A stretch of 64,000 nt of DNA from positions 1,131,984 through 1,195,983 of the forward strand of contig CM042092.1 in NCBI GenBank assembly GCA_023512835.1. Reading direction: 5' to 3'. The stretch comes from Taxillus chinensis. Its lineage: Eukaryota > Streptophyta > Magnoliopsida > Santalales > Loranthaceae. Positions 1 to 12,589 of this stretch are shown piece by piece. Each line of letters starts with the position of its first letter. Position 1 is the stretch's first letter. The position numbers were made by a program, and so were the translations under genes. The notes beneath the pieces were generated by a model. It was not told where the DNA came from. It did no database searches and saw nothing but the letters and a program-made list of their open reading frames with translations.

Positions 1-492
1 TGTCATGCTTCTCTCCATTTGGCAAGTGTTAGATGTAATGGGAAAATAAGAAATGTCTATTATTATCATCTATCAAGAAATTGGTATCATTCTTCCTCAT
101 AGGACTCCTTTTGACTAAGGTATTTATAAGATTCTGATCAACAACATTCCACTCACTCGAATCATCAATGTTTGAATAGAATAGAAGTCCACATTCTTCA
201 CTGTCATCTTCATTTTGATTATTCTCATTGACTATGTTTTGATTAGAAGGAAGTTTTTCATTCACTGAGTCTTGATTAGGAGTTTCTTTTTCGTTCATTA
301 TGGCTTCATTAAGAGGTTATTCATTTATTAAATCTTGATTACTAAATTCTTCTTCAATGCCTAAATTTGAAGTCCTTGGTTGTTTAGTATAAACTAAAAA
401 CTTGAAGGGAACCAGATTAACTTTGAATAAAATCTTCTTTATCTTATTTTTTTTCTTTTCGCATACACGGAAAGTTGCTTTTTAGGAGGCAT
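1..492 (-). pseudogene. hAT-family (TTF zinc finger/ZMYM1-like) transposase, broken N-terminal part
   Basis: Read leftwards from an ATG at 492, the protein begins MPPKKQLSVYAKRKK, a lysine-rich start seen in plant TTF-type zinc-finger hAT transposases. The frame stops near 317. An acidic and Asn-rich stretch follows in another frame (298-29) and includes EWNVVDQNL and DDNNRHFLFSHYI, the usual lead into the TTF domain. After one stop codon (29-31) the same frame goes on with HLPNGEKHD, which matches the family's KLPNGEKHDRKW block. At least one frameshift and one stop are therefore present, and the rest lies beyond the left edge. The family call rests on remembered motifs, not a search. It is a relic and should make no active transposase. 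Confidence 0.65.
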
Positions 493-2572
493 GATCTAAT
501 GATGGCTCCTAAAATAACAAATTAAAAGTATCATATTACAACTCAACACACTTAAAAATTACAGTATCTAAATTATTTAATAATCCATACAACGAAATTA
601 TATTAATATCATAGTCATCTCATCAAACATAATTAAATTAAAAAACTAAAAACATCATCAAAACAAAAAACATCAATTAATCTATACATGATTCAACACA
701 GTGCGACACCAAATTAAAATTATGCAAACCTATATCGATCTCATATTCATCAAATCAAAGTATCATCTATCAATACAATAATAATTAATTTTTAATTGAA
801 TTACATGTCAACAACATACTATTTGGGTTTTCTTTTTTCTCATTTAATCTTTAATAAACATTGGCAAATTGCATGCTAGCATATAAAAATATTAGTGAAA
901 TGTTTTATCCATGTTATGACACAAAATATTATTATATACTTATTTAATGTTTTTAATATCAAAACTTTATTGAATAATTTTGTGTTTATATGGAAGTGAA
1001 AGTGGAGAAAATCTATTAACATGTATTAATTTTTATTTAATATAAGCACATTCAAAATTATACTGTTTTCTTATTAGGGGTTATACTTTTCAATTCATGG
1101 TTAAGTGTGAAATTATGATATTTTAAACAATTATACTTTTTTTCCAATTATAAAATTTTAAAGAATAATAATATGCAATGCAAAAGGGCTTTATTTTATA
1201 AGTTACTAAAAATTGAGATTTTTAAAAACTTTAGTATTCATGTATAAACATTTTTTAATTAATTTAACTATTTTGACATTTAAATAAGTTATTTACAAAA
1301 AATATGTAAAAAGGTTAATTCATAAACAACTTAATCAAATAAGAAAGCCTTTTTTTTTTGTTAATTTTGGTTTTCATGTTTAACAATTATAATCTCAATG
1401 TTTTTATAATTTCTTTGTTGGGCCATTCTCGTGTATTATTATTAGTTAACTTTTTTAAAATTTATTTATAACATGGGTCAAAAGGAGTAACAACAAAGAG
1501 ATGTCAAAGAAATTTGATATGGAAGAGAACAAATACGTTAGCACCCCTACGACATAGGCTTGATATAATTTTTTTTCGTTTATGCTATTAAAATAATATT
1601 TATAAAACCTAACTAATCAGAAGAGAAGTCAAGATCAATCCTACGAAATACAATTAGAAATCTCTAACTAAATTATGCTCCTATTGTTTAAGCAAACTAA
1701 TTGTAATGAAGTAAAATAAATAAAATAAAATAAAGAAATGAAATAAGATAATAAAGTTTTAGGGCCGATTTCATTATAATTTCAACTCCTAATCATAAGG
1801 TAACTATCAAAAACTTTTGCATGAATAATATCATGCCCAACCCTAGCAATAGCCTATTTATATGACTCGCTAAAATAGGATCAAACCCATTGAGATGTGA
1901 TCAATCATAATTCCTCATAAAATCATAAACTACTATTGTGACTCACAAGTCTTAGGTTTCATTATTATCAAAGTTCACCTTTTTAGTCATTCACAACGCC
2001 TATAACATAAATTCAATCGATAAAATAAAATCATTCATGAATTAAAAATAAAAAATAATAAATCATATACATACAATAAAAAAAAAATTAGAATTAGACT
2101 ACCTCTCATCCCTAAAGAAAGTGAATTACCCCATGGAATAAAGAGCGGACAAATTATTGATTATCAATTTCGAGATGTTCACAAATAACTTGTCACAAAT
2201 GTTCACAAATAATCTATCACGCGCCCGAGAAAAAATAACAAAAAGCTAAGTGAAAAATAACAAAGAGAAAAAATAAAAAAAACACAAGTGACAAAATATC
2301 AAAAATTAAAATAGCTCAATATTTATATCAGTACAAACACACGACACACCGGCTTTTAAAAAACTCACGAAACCCTTACATTTATTTGTTATAAATGAAA
2401 TGCTATTTTGTCTTTTCCTACTATAAATAAATAATATCGGACATTGATGTCGGTACACTTTTCTTTTTTGCATATATATTGTGATTGGGGCCAACTCGTC
2501 TGAATAGAGAACACACCGAGACTGTCTGTATTGTAAGTACGAAGTTTCTCGAGTACCAACCTCTTCAAAACT
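493..2572. other. AT-rich intergenic region downstream of the BTB gene
   Basis: Very AT-rich DNA with many short A and T runs. I see no ORF with family resemblance, no LTR ends and no RNA gene. The stretch next to 2572 should hold the 3' UTR and poly(A) signals of the BTB gene, but no single site stands out. Confidence 0.6.
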
Positions 2573-5500
2573 TCAAACAAGCTGTACAACGGCAGCTACA
2601 CGCAGTGACCCGTTTTGAAGAAAATCGGCGAGCTCGTCAAATAGAAGAGCAGTTCTCCAGCCCCAACCCTTAGGAGCCTTCGGTAGAAGCGTTCCCGTCT
2701 GCTTAAAGGTCCCCACCACCAGGACCTCTCTCTTTGATGGACAAATCAGCTTAACGGTTGAAAAGAAAATAAATTAAAATTAAATGTGTTCCAAATAAAT
2801 AACCACTTCAAAAATCATGATTATGGGTTAATAAATTCATTTACCTGATACCGGGCATTAACCTTCTCGCGAGAGTCCACAAACACTTGAACCTGAAGAT
2901 CCAAGTTTAAATAGTGTATTTTGAAAAACAAAATATAAGAAACAGAAGAAAGAAGAATTTTTCATAGGGTACAATCTCATCTTTCATTATACCGGGCTCA
3001 CCTTTCTGAGGGAATTGCTTATCTCAGCCTTCCTTCGATGAATAAATAAGCCTGAAACGATTACTCAGACACAACTTAACATGGATTTGTAATCAAGAAA
3101 GCCCGATAAAATTATTAGTATGATCCAAAAGTGAAACATAGATCTATTTCTGTTCAGAAAAGTACCGAGAGTTCGCCGCCCTTGAGGGTCTTCATCATTA
3201 AAAGCCTGGATGCTAACCTGCAAATTCAATACCCCATACTTAAGAAAAAGGGCATTAAAAAAATCCAGAGGATTAGTCATAGTAACAAAAGCTTTCAAAT
3301 ATTGAACACCTTCCACAAAGATCCAGCATAGTATACTTCTGCCGAGTGTTTAACTTGGCCATCACTAAGCTTGTGTACATCTTCAAATTCTACCCTGCAG
3401 GAATCAGCCTGGGCATAAAAGGTTTGCTCTTGGCATCTAAACAACCTCCACGGGAAATAACACCCAACTTCAAAAATTACATTAAAGTTTTGAACCAGCC
3501 AAAGAACACAATTTGAAACAAAACAGAGCCAATTTCACCTAATCAGCGAAAAGAAAGGAAAGAACGATATATGTTAATGCAAACAAATATTGAAGACCAG
3601 GAAAGAAGCAATATTATCCATTTATTCCTGAAGGCAAATATCCAAAGGTCAGTATACACTGAGCATCATCTTTCAAAAAAAAAAAAACCTTCGTACAACC
3701 ATATATTTATACTATCTAACTCTATACACATATTGTTGATGCTGCAATTGCATAAACTGAAACAGTAGCTTACCCAAATCGAAAAGGCGGAAAGTGAATT
3801 AAAGGTATTTTCAAGTCCAGCGAAATAGAAGAATTGTTTGCATTATCCCACTCAATTCCAACGGCATGCTCTGGTGAATCCAGCATCTGCATGGGGATAC
3901 CACCAGTGACTGGCCCTGCAGCAAAAGCTCCAGCCAATTTGCTTTGCAAATTTGTCTCATATCCACTCTCTGTATGCTCTCCATATCCAGCAGGAACACT
4001 GCTTACGCCCTGGCTAAGTTCAACCAAAGCCGTTAACCCATCTCCAGACACATCTCCATTGTGTTCAGCTCTAGCCTCCGAATCATCGCTTGCAAGAGGC
4101 TGCAGGTCATTTCTGTTTCCCATACCAAATGGTAGACGAGAAAAGACAACACGCGATGGAGGCCATGCAGCTTCTGAAACAGATGTAGACCCATGGCCAA
4201 TGCCAGCAAGCCCGTCAATAGCTCCCCTCACATGAATCCTTGCAGGCCTAAAGAGGTTACTTTCTCTACCTTGAGCAGGATCGGCAATGTATACATTTCC
4301 CATGTTACCATGAATATTGTTCAGATCATGCCCCTGCATGCCATAGCCACTGATAATAGTACTCCCTCGTGAAAATTCAACTGACTGTTTGCAGGCGCAT
4401 GCCATATTGGTAAGGCAGCAATTTTTACATGTAACAGCACCAATCTCCAAAACCCGATGGCTGAGAAGCATCTATATGAGGACGATAAAATGTCAGGAAA
4501 TGAAATTATATAAAAAGTACAAGCAACATCTACAGTTCATCGAAGGGATAATTCTTGCATAATGATGGGGGGAAGCATCAAAACATTCAGTGCTGGGAGA
4601 CAGCACAAAAGATCAATTACTTTGAGAAATCCCACGACGGACTTTTAAGTTGTATTAGAGGTATTAGGTTTCCACAGTAGTAAAAACTAGAAGATTCGTA
4701 GAAATTGCTAAAATAAGAAATTGAAAGTGTCAAGACCCAGGAAGGAGGGGGGGAGAGGATCACGATACATTCCAAATGTATTCAAACCCAGATAATTAAT
4801 AACAAGATACCTGAATAATATATTTCAAAAGCAGTCCAGTTTTTAAAAAAATCAACAACAAGCAATTAAACTTGGACCCAAGTCAATCCAAGTCATGTCA
4901 TATTCATGTTTTCTCATTACTAATCCTATGAATTCACAACTTAAATGTAAGTCACATCCAAGTTCAATTTTCTAGACCTGAAGTAAGCAACATAAATGGT
5001 GGCCCAAATAAGTGGAATGTATGTAACTTATAAGTTTTGCACTTCCCATATTTTTGATAATTTATTATCAAAGTAAGAAGTCTCAGTTTCAGACCTGCAG
5101 CCAAAGACCATCATTGATGGCTTTGCAAGGAAATCCCAATTCTTCTAGCTGCCTCCTTGCATTTATAAGTGCTTCAAAAGACATGTTACAATATAAAAGA
5201 GAACCCCCTTCAAAAATTTTGGAAAATGTGTCATCTTCTTCCTCACGGACCCCATAGTTCCCTCTAGTATAACCATTTACCGGTCTTTTTCCCACAATCC
5301 TGCCACCCCATGATAGAGGAGGCAAGTCACATCTACCCCATTCATCTGAAGTGAGATTGTCACATGAAGAGTTCACCAGAGAGCAGTGCCTCGTTTGGTC
5401 CCTATCAACCCAACAATTGTTATTCACATGGTAGCTAGACCCTTCTTCAGATGGCCCTTCCATAGCCACTCCATTTTTTCCGAGCCCAGTAGCTCCAGCA

Positions 5501-8266
5501 CCAAGTGGCATCTCAGCATAATAAGAAGAGGATCTCATTCCATCTGAATCCAAAAATGAATTAGACAATGATGAAGGTGATACCATACTGCAGGTGTATG
5601 TTGGATCCATATTTGACTGAGTGCAGTCAGCTTGCTGCACCTGTTGCTTCACATCAGAAGCCCCTGTCTGTAACTGTAAGTCAACCACATAATCTGCGAG
5701 TTCATTTAAAATATTATGAGCAGTGCTATGTCCGTCATTGCCATCCTTTGAAACTGTGTCTCCAACTTCAGTTTCCAGCTGTTTATTAGTGCCTCCGTCA
5801 ATCAAGCTCTTTCCCTTTCCTTCAGAAGAATCGGGATGACTAACTGATACCTGGTCCAAACTAGAGTTTCCCTGTTCATATTGTGTCTTGCAAAAAGAAC
5901 CCTTTGCAAGGAGTGCATACAATGCCAGTTCAAACCTATGAATTAGAGATGAAAATACTGACATTGATAATAATCCAGAATTTAACTTTTCTTTAATAAA
6001 AACAACTTAATGATTCTTTAAAATGCCTCAGTCTCACCGTTTCTCTTCACTAGATACCCACAATTCATCTGAAGTGAGCAGCGCATGCAAAACTTGAGAA
6101 GAAAGCCTTGGGAGAACCTAAGCAATGGATAAAAAAAGTAATATATATTGAAACTAGCTAACCAGAAGCCCCAAAAGAAAAAATAATAAAAAGCCATGAC
6201 TTGAAAAAAATACATAAACAAACTTTCAGTGGTGCATGAAAAGGCAGAAACGTACAATCATACTTGCATAGTAATATATTACTATATATATACCATCAAC
6301 TATATTGTTTGGAAGTACAACACAAGGGTGACAGTCATTTAATTAACATCTAACTAAAAGTTTTGAGATTTTAATTCAGTTAAGACTAAGTTGAAAAAAT
6401 AGAAAAAGAAGCCACACAAATTTTATAATTCCGCTTTTTTTTTTAATAAGTTTGCAATAAATTCTATCTATTACAGTAATACACATGCAAACACAACATC
6501 TTCTGTCCATCATCAAACATTCTTGGCATATGAGGGTTTCTCTTAAAGTTATACTGCAGTTATTCATCTAAGTTCGGTGAGATCATAACTAGTTTCAGGG
6601 TTTTATTTTTTTAGGAGAATAATTTTCACACTGAAAGACAATATAAATGAGGTGTAACAATACAACTACCAGAAACTCCCATGAAAACAGAACGGGGACA
6701 CCGAATTCTTACCTCTTTCAACTCCCTGGAACCGCTTTGACAAAGATATCCCCAGCAAGCGTTTCTGATGCGTTCTCCGTGTATACCATAGTCTTGGCTC
6801 TGCGCAAAGACCTGGCTACTAACAAGTACAGTCAAAAGCTAAAAGAACTAGGAGCAGCAGATGGGTAGTAAAGGCAGAGGCACATAGAATGTCAAACCTG
6901 ATATTCTAAGAAGTTTGAAGTCCATAGTCTAGATGTAATAAAGTCTGTGCAAATTGCACATAAATCCTGCATGAAAAATCTTCAAAAGGTCACATCATCC
7001 ACACAGCTTTTAAAGTCATCTGTTTGATGAGTACCTTACAAAGAACTTACGCCACTAATCATCCATTGCTAGCATAAAATACCTGAAGGTCAAGGAAAGA
7101 AGCAGCAGCAAGAACACGAAATGCATTGTTTTCATTGAGCTGAGGATGATGCCCATAGAGATATGCAAAGGCTGCTGCAATGGATTCCTCATTAACATTT
7201 TCATCGTCCACATGCAATGTCACTGTCTGTGCATTGGATTCTTTCCAAGGACCTTGAAGCATATTTCTGCCCAGCACATTATGCTGCACACAATTAGTTA
7301 TATTTACACACCCCTAGCCAATAAACAGCCTCACGCTTAGCCTGATATACATTTATGCAAATATGCCCTTGTATGTGTGTGTGTGTGTGTGTCTACCTTA
7401 CTTGCCTTTTAAAGTACATACATGTAAGGGTATACATGAGAGACAGAGAGAGAAGACCCATTAGAAACAACAGCAGACTTTGAAGTACAGCATACAACAG
7501 CACGATTTTTCTAAGAAAACAATAAAGTTAATGTGTACAAAACATGAATTCCAATATAAAAAAGTTTGCAACGTCTCGAAAATTCGCCAAATGTTTTATA
7601 AGCAAAAGTACAGTAAAAATGCAATACTTGGATGGATTGTAGAAACAACAGCAGCCTTCAGAGTACGAAATATAGAAAACCAGACAATGGTGTCTATCAT
7701 ACAAAACATAAATTCCAAGTTGGTAAAGTCTGCACCCACTAGACAATTCCTCAAATGATGAAGTCAAAAGCAAAATGAAGAATGCAACACTGATGAATCA
7801 AAAACATATACGCAAGGACGCGCGCAAAAAAAATTACAAATAAATTTCAAGCCGAAAATCTCTGCGCCCACTCATAAGAATTGGCATGATGCAGAAGCAA
7901 AATAACGTAGGGAAGGGGTGTGAAATTGTCTCTGGAAATCGAAAGCCACACGCGAGTGGTGTGATGTAAATGGTTGGAGGACAATTGGAACCTGAAGTAC
8001 GAACTGCGGGAGAGAATCAGGCGATGGAGACGGTAGGTGGAGCCCTTGGCGCGGACGACGATGTCGGGAAAAGAACCGGAGTCGAAGCCCTCTGACTTGA
8101 TGTGTTCGCAGAGGGCCGACAGGTTGCAATCCGAGGCGCGCAACTCGGGATTTCCCCTATCGTTTCCGGAATCGGGTTGCTGCTGAGGAGGCGGCGGTGG
8201 CGGAACCGACATGTTCATCAGGGGTCGGAACGTACGATGATTACTGTGTGTATGGTGGTGAACCAT
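2573..8266 (-). CDS. BTB/POZ domain protein with BACK-like and C-terminal MATH/TRAF-like regions, 12 exons, intact
   Basis: Exons: 8266-7992, 7266-7083, 6966-6898, 6811-6713, 6117-6038, 5935-5095, 4471-3774, 3394-3310, 3217-3166, 3051-3002, 2892-2845, 2749-2573. All introns are GT-AG, all phases join, and the sum is 885 codons plus TGA. The BTB fold covers about residues 65-175 (FPDIVVRAKGSTYRLHR, then YLYGHH). A BACK-like helical part follows to about 245 (QDYGIHGERIRNACWGYL). A long low-complexity region runs to about 735, with a Cys-rich patch (CKNCCLTNMACAC). The conserved C-terminus begins HFPPFRFG and ends LRVAAVVQLV. I know this architecture from plant BTB proteins annotated as germ cell-less-like. 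BTB proteins of this kind usually act as CUL3 substrate adaptors, but that role is inferred. The start at MVHHHT is chosen by family pattern; an in-frame ATG 40 codons upstream (8386) is possible. The seventh intron and those near 4.5-5.1 and 6.1-6.7 kb contain no obvious transposon. Confidence 0.9.
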
Positions 8267-8559
8267 TTTTCTCGCCTCGCGGTCGCTGTAGGAGAACGAG
8301 ACGACGAAGCTATTGCAGCGGAGGATATAAAATGCAAAAACAAACTCTTCTAACTGTTCTTCCTCAAATTTCAAAATTTCGTCCATCTATCTATTATTTT
8401 TTGACCAAACTAACTAATGACCAAACTAATATTCGTTATCTATCTATGCTTTTTTTAATTAATATTACTCTAATCCTATATCAATTATATTTTTATTTAA
8501 AATTTATTTTCTCCAAATTACTCTCGACCAAACCAATCGAAGTCTTCTCTTCCTACGCC
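8267..8559. promoter_or_regulatory. Short shared upstream region between the BTB gene and the FAHD1-like remnant
   Basis: About 290 bp separate the chosen BTB start codon (reading left) from the ATG of the FAHD1-like remnant (reading right). It must contain the BTB 5' UTR and core promoter. The part at 8267-8386 stays open in the BTB frame; the rest (8390-8520) is AT-rich with TATA-like runs such as ttaatattac. A bidirectional promoter is an inference from layout only. Confidence 0.4.
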
Positions 8560-8863
8560 ATGCTCGCCTCCAATGACCTCAAAGAAAAAATGAGTGAGTT
8601 TGGCAAATGGGCACTAAGATCGCGGCGGCGGCCGCAACTTCGCCGCTCACGCCAAGGAGCTTGGCAACGCCGTCCTTAAGGTATCGTCGCAATCTACAAA
8701 TCTACATACGAACTCAATTCCAACACCAAGTTTGTGGTTTGACTAAATCAATTAGCGGGCGTGCGCATTTGGAATTCAGGAGCCGGTGTTGTTTCTAAAG
8801 CCAACCACTTCGTACCTGCCAAATGGGGGAACAATCGAAGTTTCGGATCCCTTGGTGTCGTTG
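8560..8863 (+). pseudogene. FAHD1-like acylpyruvase (fumarylacetoacetate hydrolase family), 5' fragment
   Basis: Two exon-like pieces flank a 99-bp GT-AG intron (8681-8779). Exon 1 ends with NFAAHAKELGNAVLK and exon 2 reads EPVLFLKPTTSYLPNGG then TIEVSDPLVSL. These match the start of FAHD1 proteins (RNYAAHAKELGNAVPK, EPVLFLKPTSSYL). Family members are small mitochondrial or cytosolic enzymes cleaving acylpyruvates or decarboxylating oxaloacetate. Here the pieces do not share one frame: the opening MLASNDLKEKMSEFGK, the GTKI-like segment and the AAHAKELGN segment lie in three frames, so at least one, probably two, small indels are present around 8606-8632. Similarity stops after codon PLVSL at 8863 and a TGA follows, so all catalytic regions are missing. 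I call it a truncated pseudogene; a mis-assembled exon is the alternative. Confidence 0.7.
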
Positions 8864-9051
8864 AGAAATAGGATCGGGTGGAGAGACTTATGAGGGTGTT
8901 GAGAAATGGGAATGGAGGGAACAACAGATTAAGGCTAAGCCTACGCGCGCGTCAATAAATAAATGTGGGATCAATTGTGTTGAATTGAAGGCACGAACGC
9001 AAGTTGATAGAAAGGAGAGAGAGAGAGGGGTCTAGAAATGGTGGGTTAGAA

Positions 9052-9090
<39 letters not shown>

Positions 9091-9439
9091 CAGATTTATG
9101 ATTGGGGTTGGGGCGATGCGACCACGGGCTTGGGGGGTTATGTATGGGAGGTTGCTAGGTCGATTCCAGACAAAGGACGGTGGAACGACGATGAACAATT
9201 ATGTTGGGCGGACTATGTGGTCGGCGGCGCATTTAGGGTTAAGAGTCGTAGAGTCATTAGTCGAATATTTAAGTTCAAGGGCCGAAGTATCGGAGGCAGA
9301 GGGTCAAAGGGTCGAAGGTCGAAGGTTGAAGGGTCAAAGGGCCAAAGGTCGAAGGATCTTTGAGTCAGGATCTTCAAGGCCGTGTTCCAGGATCTTCGAG
9401 GCAGAGTTCTAAAGCAGTGAGCTTCGAGGCAAAGTTCCG
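8864..9439. other. Unassigned stretch with GA microsatellite and short degenerate repeats
   Basis: Follows the point where FAHD1 similarity stops. It holds a (GA)n tract at 9054-9089 and, at 9280-9360, degenerate repeats of gggtcgaaggtcgaag type. The translated frames are Glu/Arg repeat artefacts. It may include the first part of the Z 5' LTR, but I could not align it to the start of the Z 3' LTR (31831). Confidence 0.4.
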
Positions 9440-9822
9440 AACGGTGAGGCTTCGAGGCTTACCTCTGGGTTAGTGTTTTTGGGTCTTCGAGGGAAGTTTT
9501 CCGAGGCTGACCTCCTGGGTCGTGTCTTCGGGTCTTCGAGGGAGGTTCTCCCGAGGCTGACCTCCGAGTCAGTGTCTTTGGGCCTTCAAGGGAGGTTCTC
9601 CGAGGCAGACCTCCGGGTTAGTGTCTTCGGGTCTTCGAAGGAGGTTCTTCAAGGCAGACCTCTGGGTTAGTGGCTTCGAGTCTTCGAGGGAGGTTCTTCG
9701 AGTCAGACCTTCGGGTTAGTGGCTTCAAGTCTTCAAGGGAGGTTCTTTGAGGTGGACCTTCGGGTCTGAACTTCGGGGTTGGTCTTTTATGTGATTACTC
9801 TGTGGCTTATGATGTAACTTGC
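9440..9822 (+). repeat. Left part of split Z 5' LTR: 49-bp minisatellite
   Basis: About six copies of a 49-50 bp unit (copies begin at 9481, 9530, 9580, 9629, 9678 and 9727), each with tcttcgagggaggttct followed by gacctccgggttagtg. The same minisatellite with four copies lies in the Z 3' LTR at 32074-32275. In both places it is followed by gttggtctttNatgtgattactctNtggctt and gatgtaacttg. Here that text is cut at 9822 by the start of W and resumes at 22679, so this is the left half of one LTR. Confidence 0.7.
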
Positions 9823-10202
9823 TGTAATATCTCGTACCCGGAATAGGCTAAAAGATAGCTTGTATTTGGTTTGAGGACGTTATTTTGGTTTTGTAGCTGA
9901 AAATATAGTCATTTAGATGTTAAATGGGTTTTATTTGGTGTGTAGATGACATATGGGTATTTTAATAATATCCGGTGGCAATTAAGGGATAAATTAATTA
10001 ATTTAGCTATTTTATGATTTAATATTATTAATATTAAAAGAAAATTCAGGATTTAACTTAATTAAGGACATTTTTGCATTTTAATAAGTTAAAATAGGAA
10101 TTTTATTGGAAAAAGTAAGCTTAATTAAATAGGGTTACTTACTGGGCAAGAAACCAGTGTTTTAATGCAATTAGAGGTCCTGTAAAACAAGGAGAGAAAC
10201 TC

Positions 10203-10210
10203 TATAAATA
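10203..10210 (+). promoter_or_regulatory. TATA box of LTR W
   Basis: TATAAATA inside ctctataaatagagg, about 155 bp upstream of the leader splice donor. Position and surroundings fit an LTR U3/R boundary. Confidence 0.6.
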
Positions 10211-10604
10211 GAGGACTCATCCTAAGAGAGTTGATTGTTGATTCTTTGTGCTTTGGAGAGCTCTAACTGTCTGGGAAGCCAAGGAGGATAGAGAAAGGCG
10301 AAAGCTCAAGGCTTTAAGGTGTTTCCAAGTTTTGACAAGCTAGTCCATTTTCCAAAATATTTGAGGTAGGTGTTTTTATCCTTCTCAAACTCTCCTAGAG
10401 TCCTATAACATCTAGGGTTGGTATAGTTTCGGGAATCAAAATTAGAATGAATGATTTTGCATATAACTGAGATAGGGAGTCTAAATAAAGATGTTTAACG
10501 TTTAAGGTCATTGTTGAGAATGTATAAATCCTTTTAAGGAGAATTCTTCGTATACTGGAACTGTACAAACAGTTTGGTCGGTGAACACTGTTGGTCGGGT
10601 GAAC

Positions 10605-10760
10605 AAGTAAAGTGGTCGGGTGAAACTAATTTTTATACCGATGAAATATTTGCGGTATTTCGATGAACTTTCTTTTCTGGTTAGGGTGAACAATGAATGG
10701 TTGGGTGAATCTAATTTTTATATGGGCATAATGTTCGCGGTATTTCGATAAACTTTTTTT
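10605..10760 (+). repeat. Two-copy 86-bp tandem duplication in W
   Basis: The units near 10610-10675 and 10696-10757 both run ggtNgggtgaa, then ctaatttttata, then gcggtatttcgat. Shorter ggtcgggtgaac fragments continue on both sides (10575-10830). Confidence 0.6.
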
Positions 10761-11526
10761 TTCGGTCGGGTTAATTTTGAGGTGGTTGGGTGAACAAAAA
10801 TGTGGTCAGGGTGAACGGGAACTTTGTCGATGATTTTTCGATATTTTTATTGGAGAGCCGTTATAAACCCTTGAAACGATGGGTATTAATAGCAAATCGG
10901 AGATCTCAGAGAATTAGTTATAATTTTTCGAAATTGGGACAGAATCTGATCTTGTTTTATTAGCCTGTTTTACTTCTTTTAATTTGGTAATGGGAATTTA
11001 AGCTTGAAACCTTTAGAGGGGAACCCTAAGGATCGTTTGGAAATTGTAGGGTATCTTTCATTAATATAATTAAGGTGTATATATAATTGTAGTTGCTCCG
11101 TATGTGTGTTAGCATAACTTATAATCTATATTTGATGTTAAGAAAGTTATTTTGAAAATGTGGTCATTAATACAATCATTTTAACTATATTTGGGCCTAA
11201 TTTGAGGTCCAGGCCTTCAGGGGTTATTTAGTAATTTTTGGGAGTTAAATTGAGGGTTAATAAATGAAAAATAAAATTTAAGAGGGCTTTTTAGAAATTA
11301 TTAAAGAGGAGGACGATTTTTAATTAAAAATAGGGTTTTGGGGTTTTATTATTTATTATAACTTTGTTTTGAGAAACCCTAGCCGTCAGAGGAGAGTTCT
11401 TAGTGTTCTTCGCGTTCTTCATCGTTCTTTGCCGATTCTAGACCGTTATTGCGAGTTTAATCCTTTTGGAAGGCAAAAGGTAGGTGATCCTAAATCCTTC
11501 TTTGTTTCTATTGTTTTAATAGTATG

Positions 11527-11528
<2 letters not shown>

Positions 11529-11573
<45 letters not shown>

Positions 11574-11971
11574 CGTTGAATATAGATATATTTACATAAA
11601 TCAATTTGCATGGTTGATCCTTTCTCCCTCGTCACGAGGCATGCGTGTGACCAATCAAACCCCCCTGTAGCCATCACCTCTCGACTACACATCTTGTGGA
11701 AACAAATTCGTATACCCCTCCCCTTAATTCTAACATATTATTATACATTATCCTCACAATATTTAGTTGGCCTGGTCTTCTACGCCTTGCGAGATGGGTG
11801 CTCAATCATAGCGTGATGTGGTCACTGTCACGGGTCTTCCACCACGCCTTGCGCCACAGGTTTTCTTCGGACTGCCACATGATTTTTTTTATAGAGGGGC
11901 GGCCCTGCGATCCAAGGAAGCTTCATGCCCTGCGGTTTAGAACACGCCTTGGTATATATTTATCGTTCAGA

Positions 11972-12041
<70 letters not shown>

Positions 12042-12212
12042 TACCAAGACTATTAGAACGTTTAGGAGATCGTGTTGGGGACTATTAGTTTATTAATGGA
12101 GAAAATTATAGTACCTCGGGTATAACGGCCTGGACTTAAAAAAAAAAGGAAAGCGTTTGAGTATCTACGCTTAAACGTGACTAATAGTTATTTATCAGAG
12201 CCTTCGTTTTGG

Positions 12213-12243
<31 letters not shown>
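11529..12243. repeat. AT/CA microsatellites in the B 5' LTR
   Basis: (AT)n at 11529-11570 and 11975-12038, and a (TA)n(CA)n tract around 12213-12244. The 3' LTR has the same tracts with other lengths (19958-20028, 20414-20459, 20636-20660). Ile-Tyr repeat ORFs here are artefacts. Confidence 0.85.
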
Positions 12244-12244
<1 letters not shown>

Positions 12245-12589
12245 TTAAGTATATTTTTATATATATCATTGGGTTTAATATTGTCGGTTTAATGATGTAA
12301 ATACTGATTAAGTTCGATATTGCTATTAGTTTAATAATGTAAATACTTGTTGGGTAAAATGTTATCGGTTAATCATCTAAATATGGTTTGGGCTTGATAA
12401 TGTCGGTTTGATAATATAAATGTATATTTGGGTTTGATATTATTTGTTGGTGATATAATTGTCATTTGTGGCATGTTATTATTTGGCTTAGAATTCAAAT
12501 ATCTTATGATGCTATATATATTGAATACGATTTTTAGATTATTATTTATTGATTATATGTGTGGATTTGGTGGTGGAGTTGATTGGGTT

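Larger units (their letters stand above)
9823..11087 (+). mobile_element. Solo LTR W, left part (Tekay-like)
   Basis: Begins TGTAATATCTCG. It has a TATA box (tctataaataga, 10201-10212), a short leader, then a strong 5' splice site TTTGAG|GTAGGTG at 10365/10366. Element B interrupts it near 11088 and W resumes at 21739. With W and B removed, the Z LTR text becomes continuous with a 5-bp overlap: left cttgc (9818-9822), right gttgt (22679-22683), against cttgt in the uninterrupted Z 3' LTR. No gag-pol is attached, so I read W as a solo LTR of about 2.2 kb. Confidence 0.7.

Noticed and set aside
3834..4235. 133-codon plus-strand ORF
   Set aside because: It is the antisense shadow of exon 7 of the BTB gene, with no family resemblance.
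11084..11088. A target-site duplication for element B
   Set aside because: The five bases right of B (cttac) do not match the bases left of the 5' LTR, even allowing one mismatch.
11696..12088. ORFs with long Ile-Tyr repeats here and at 11369-11599, 19804-20109 and 19881-20072
   Set aside because: They are translations of (AT)n microsatellites inside the B LTRs.
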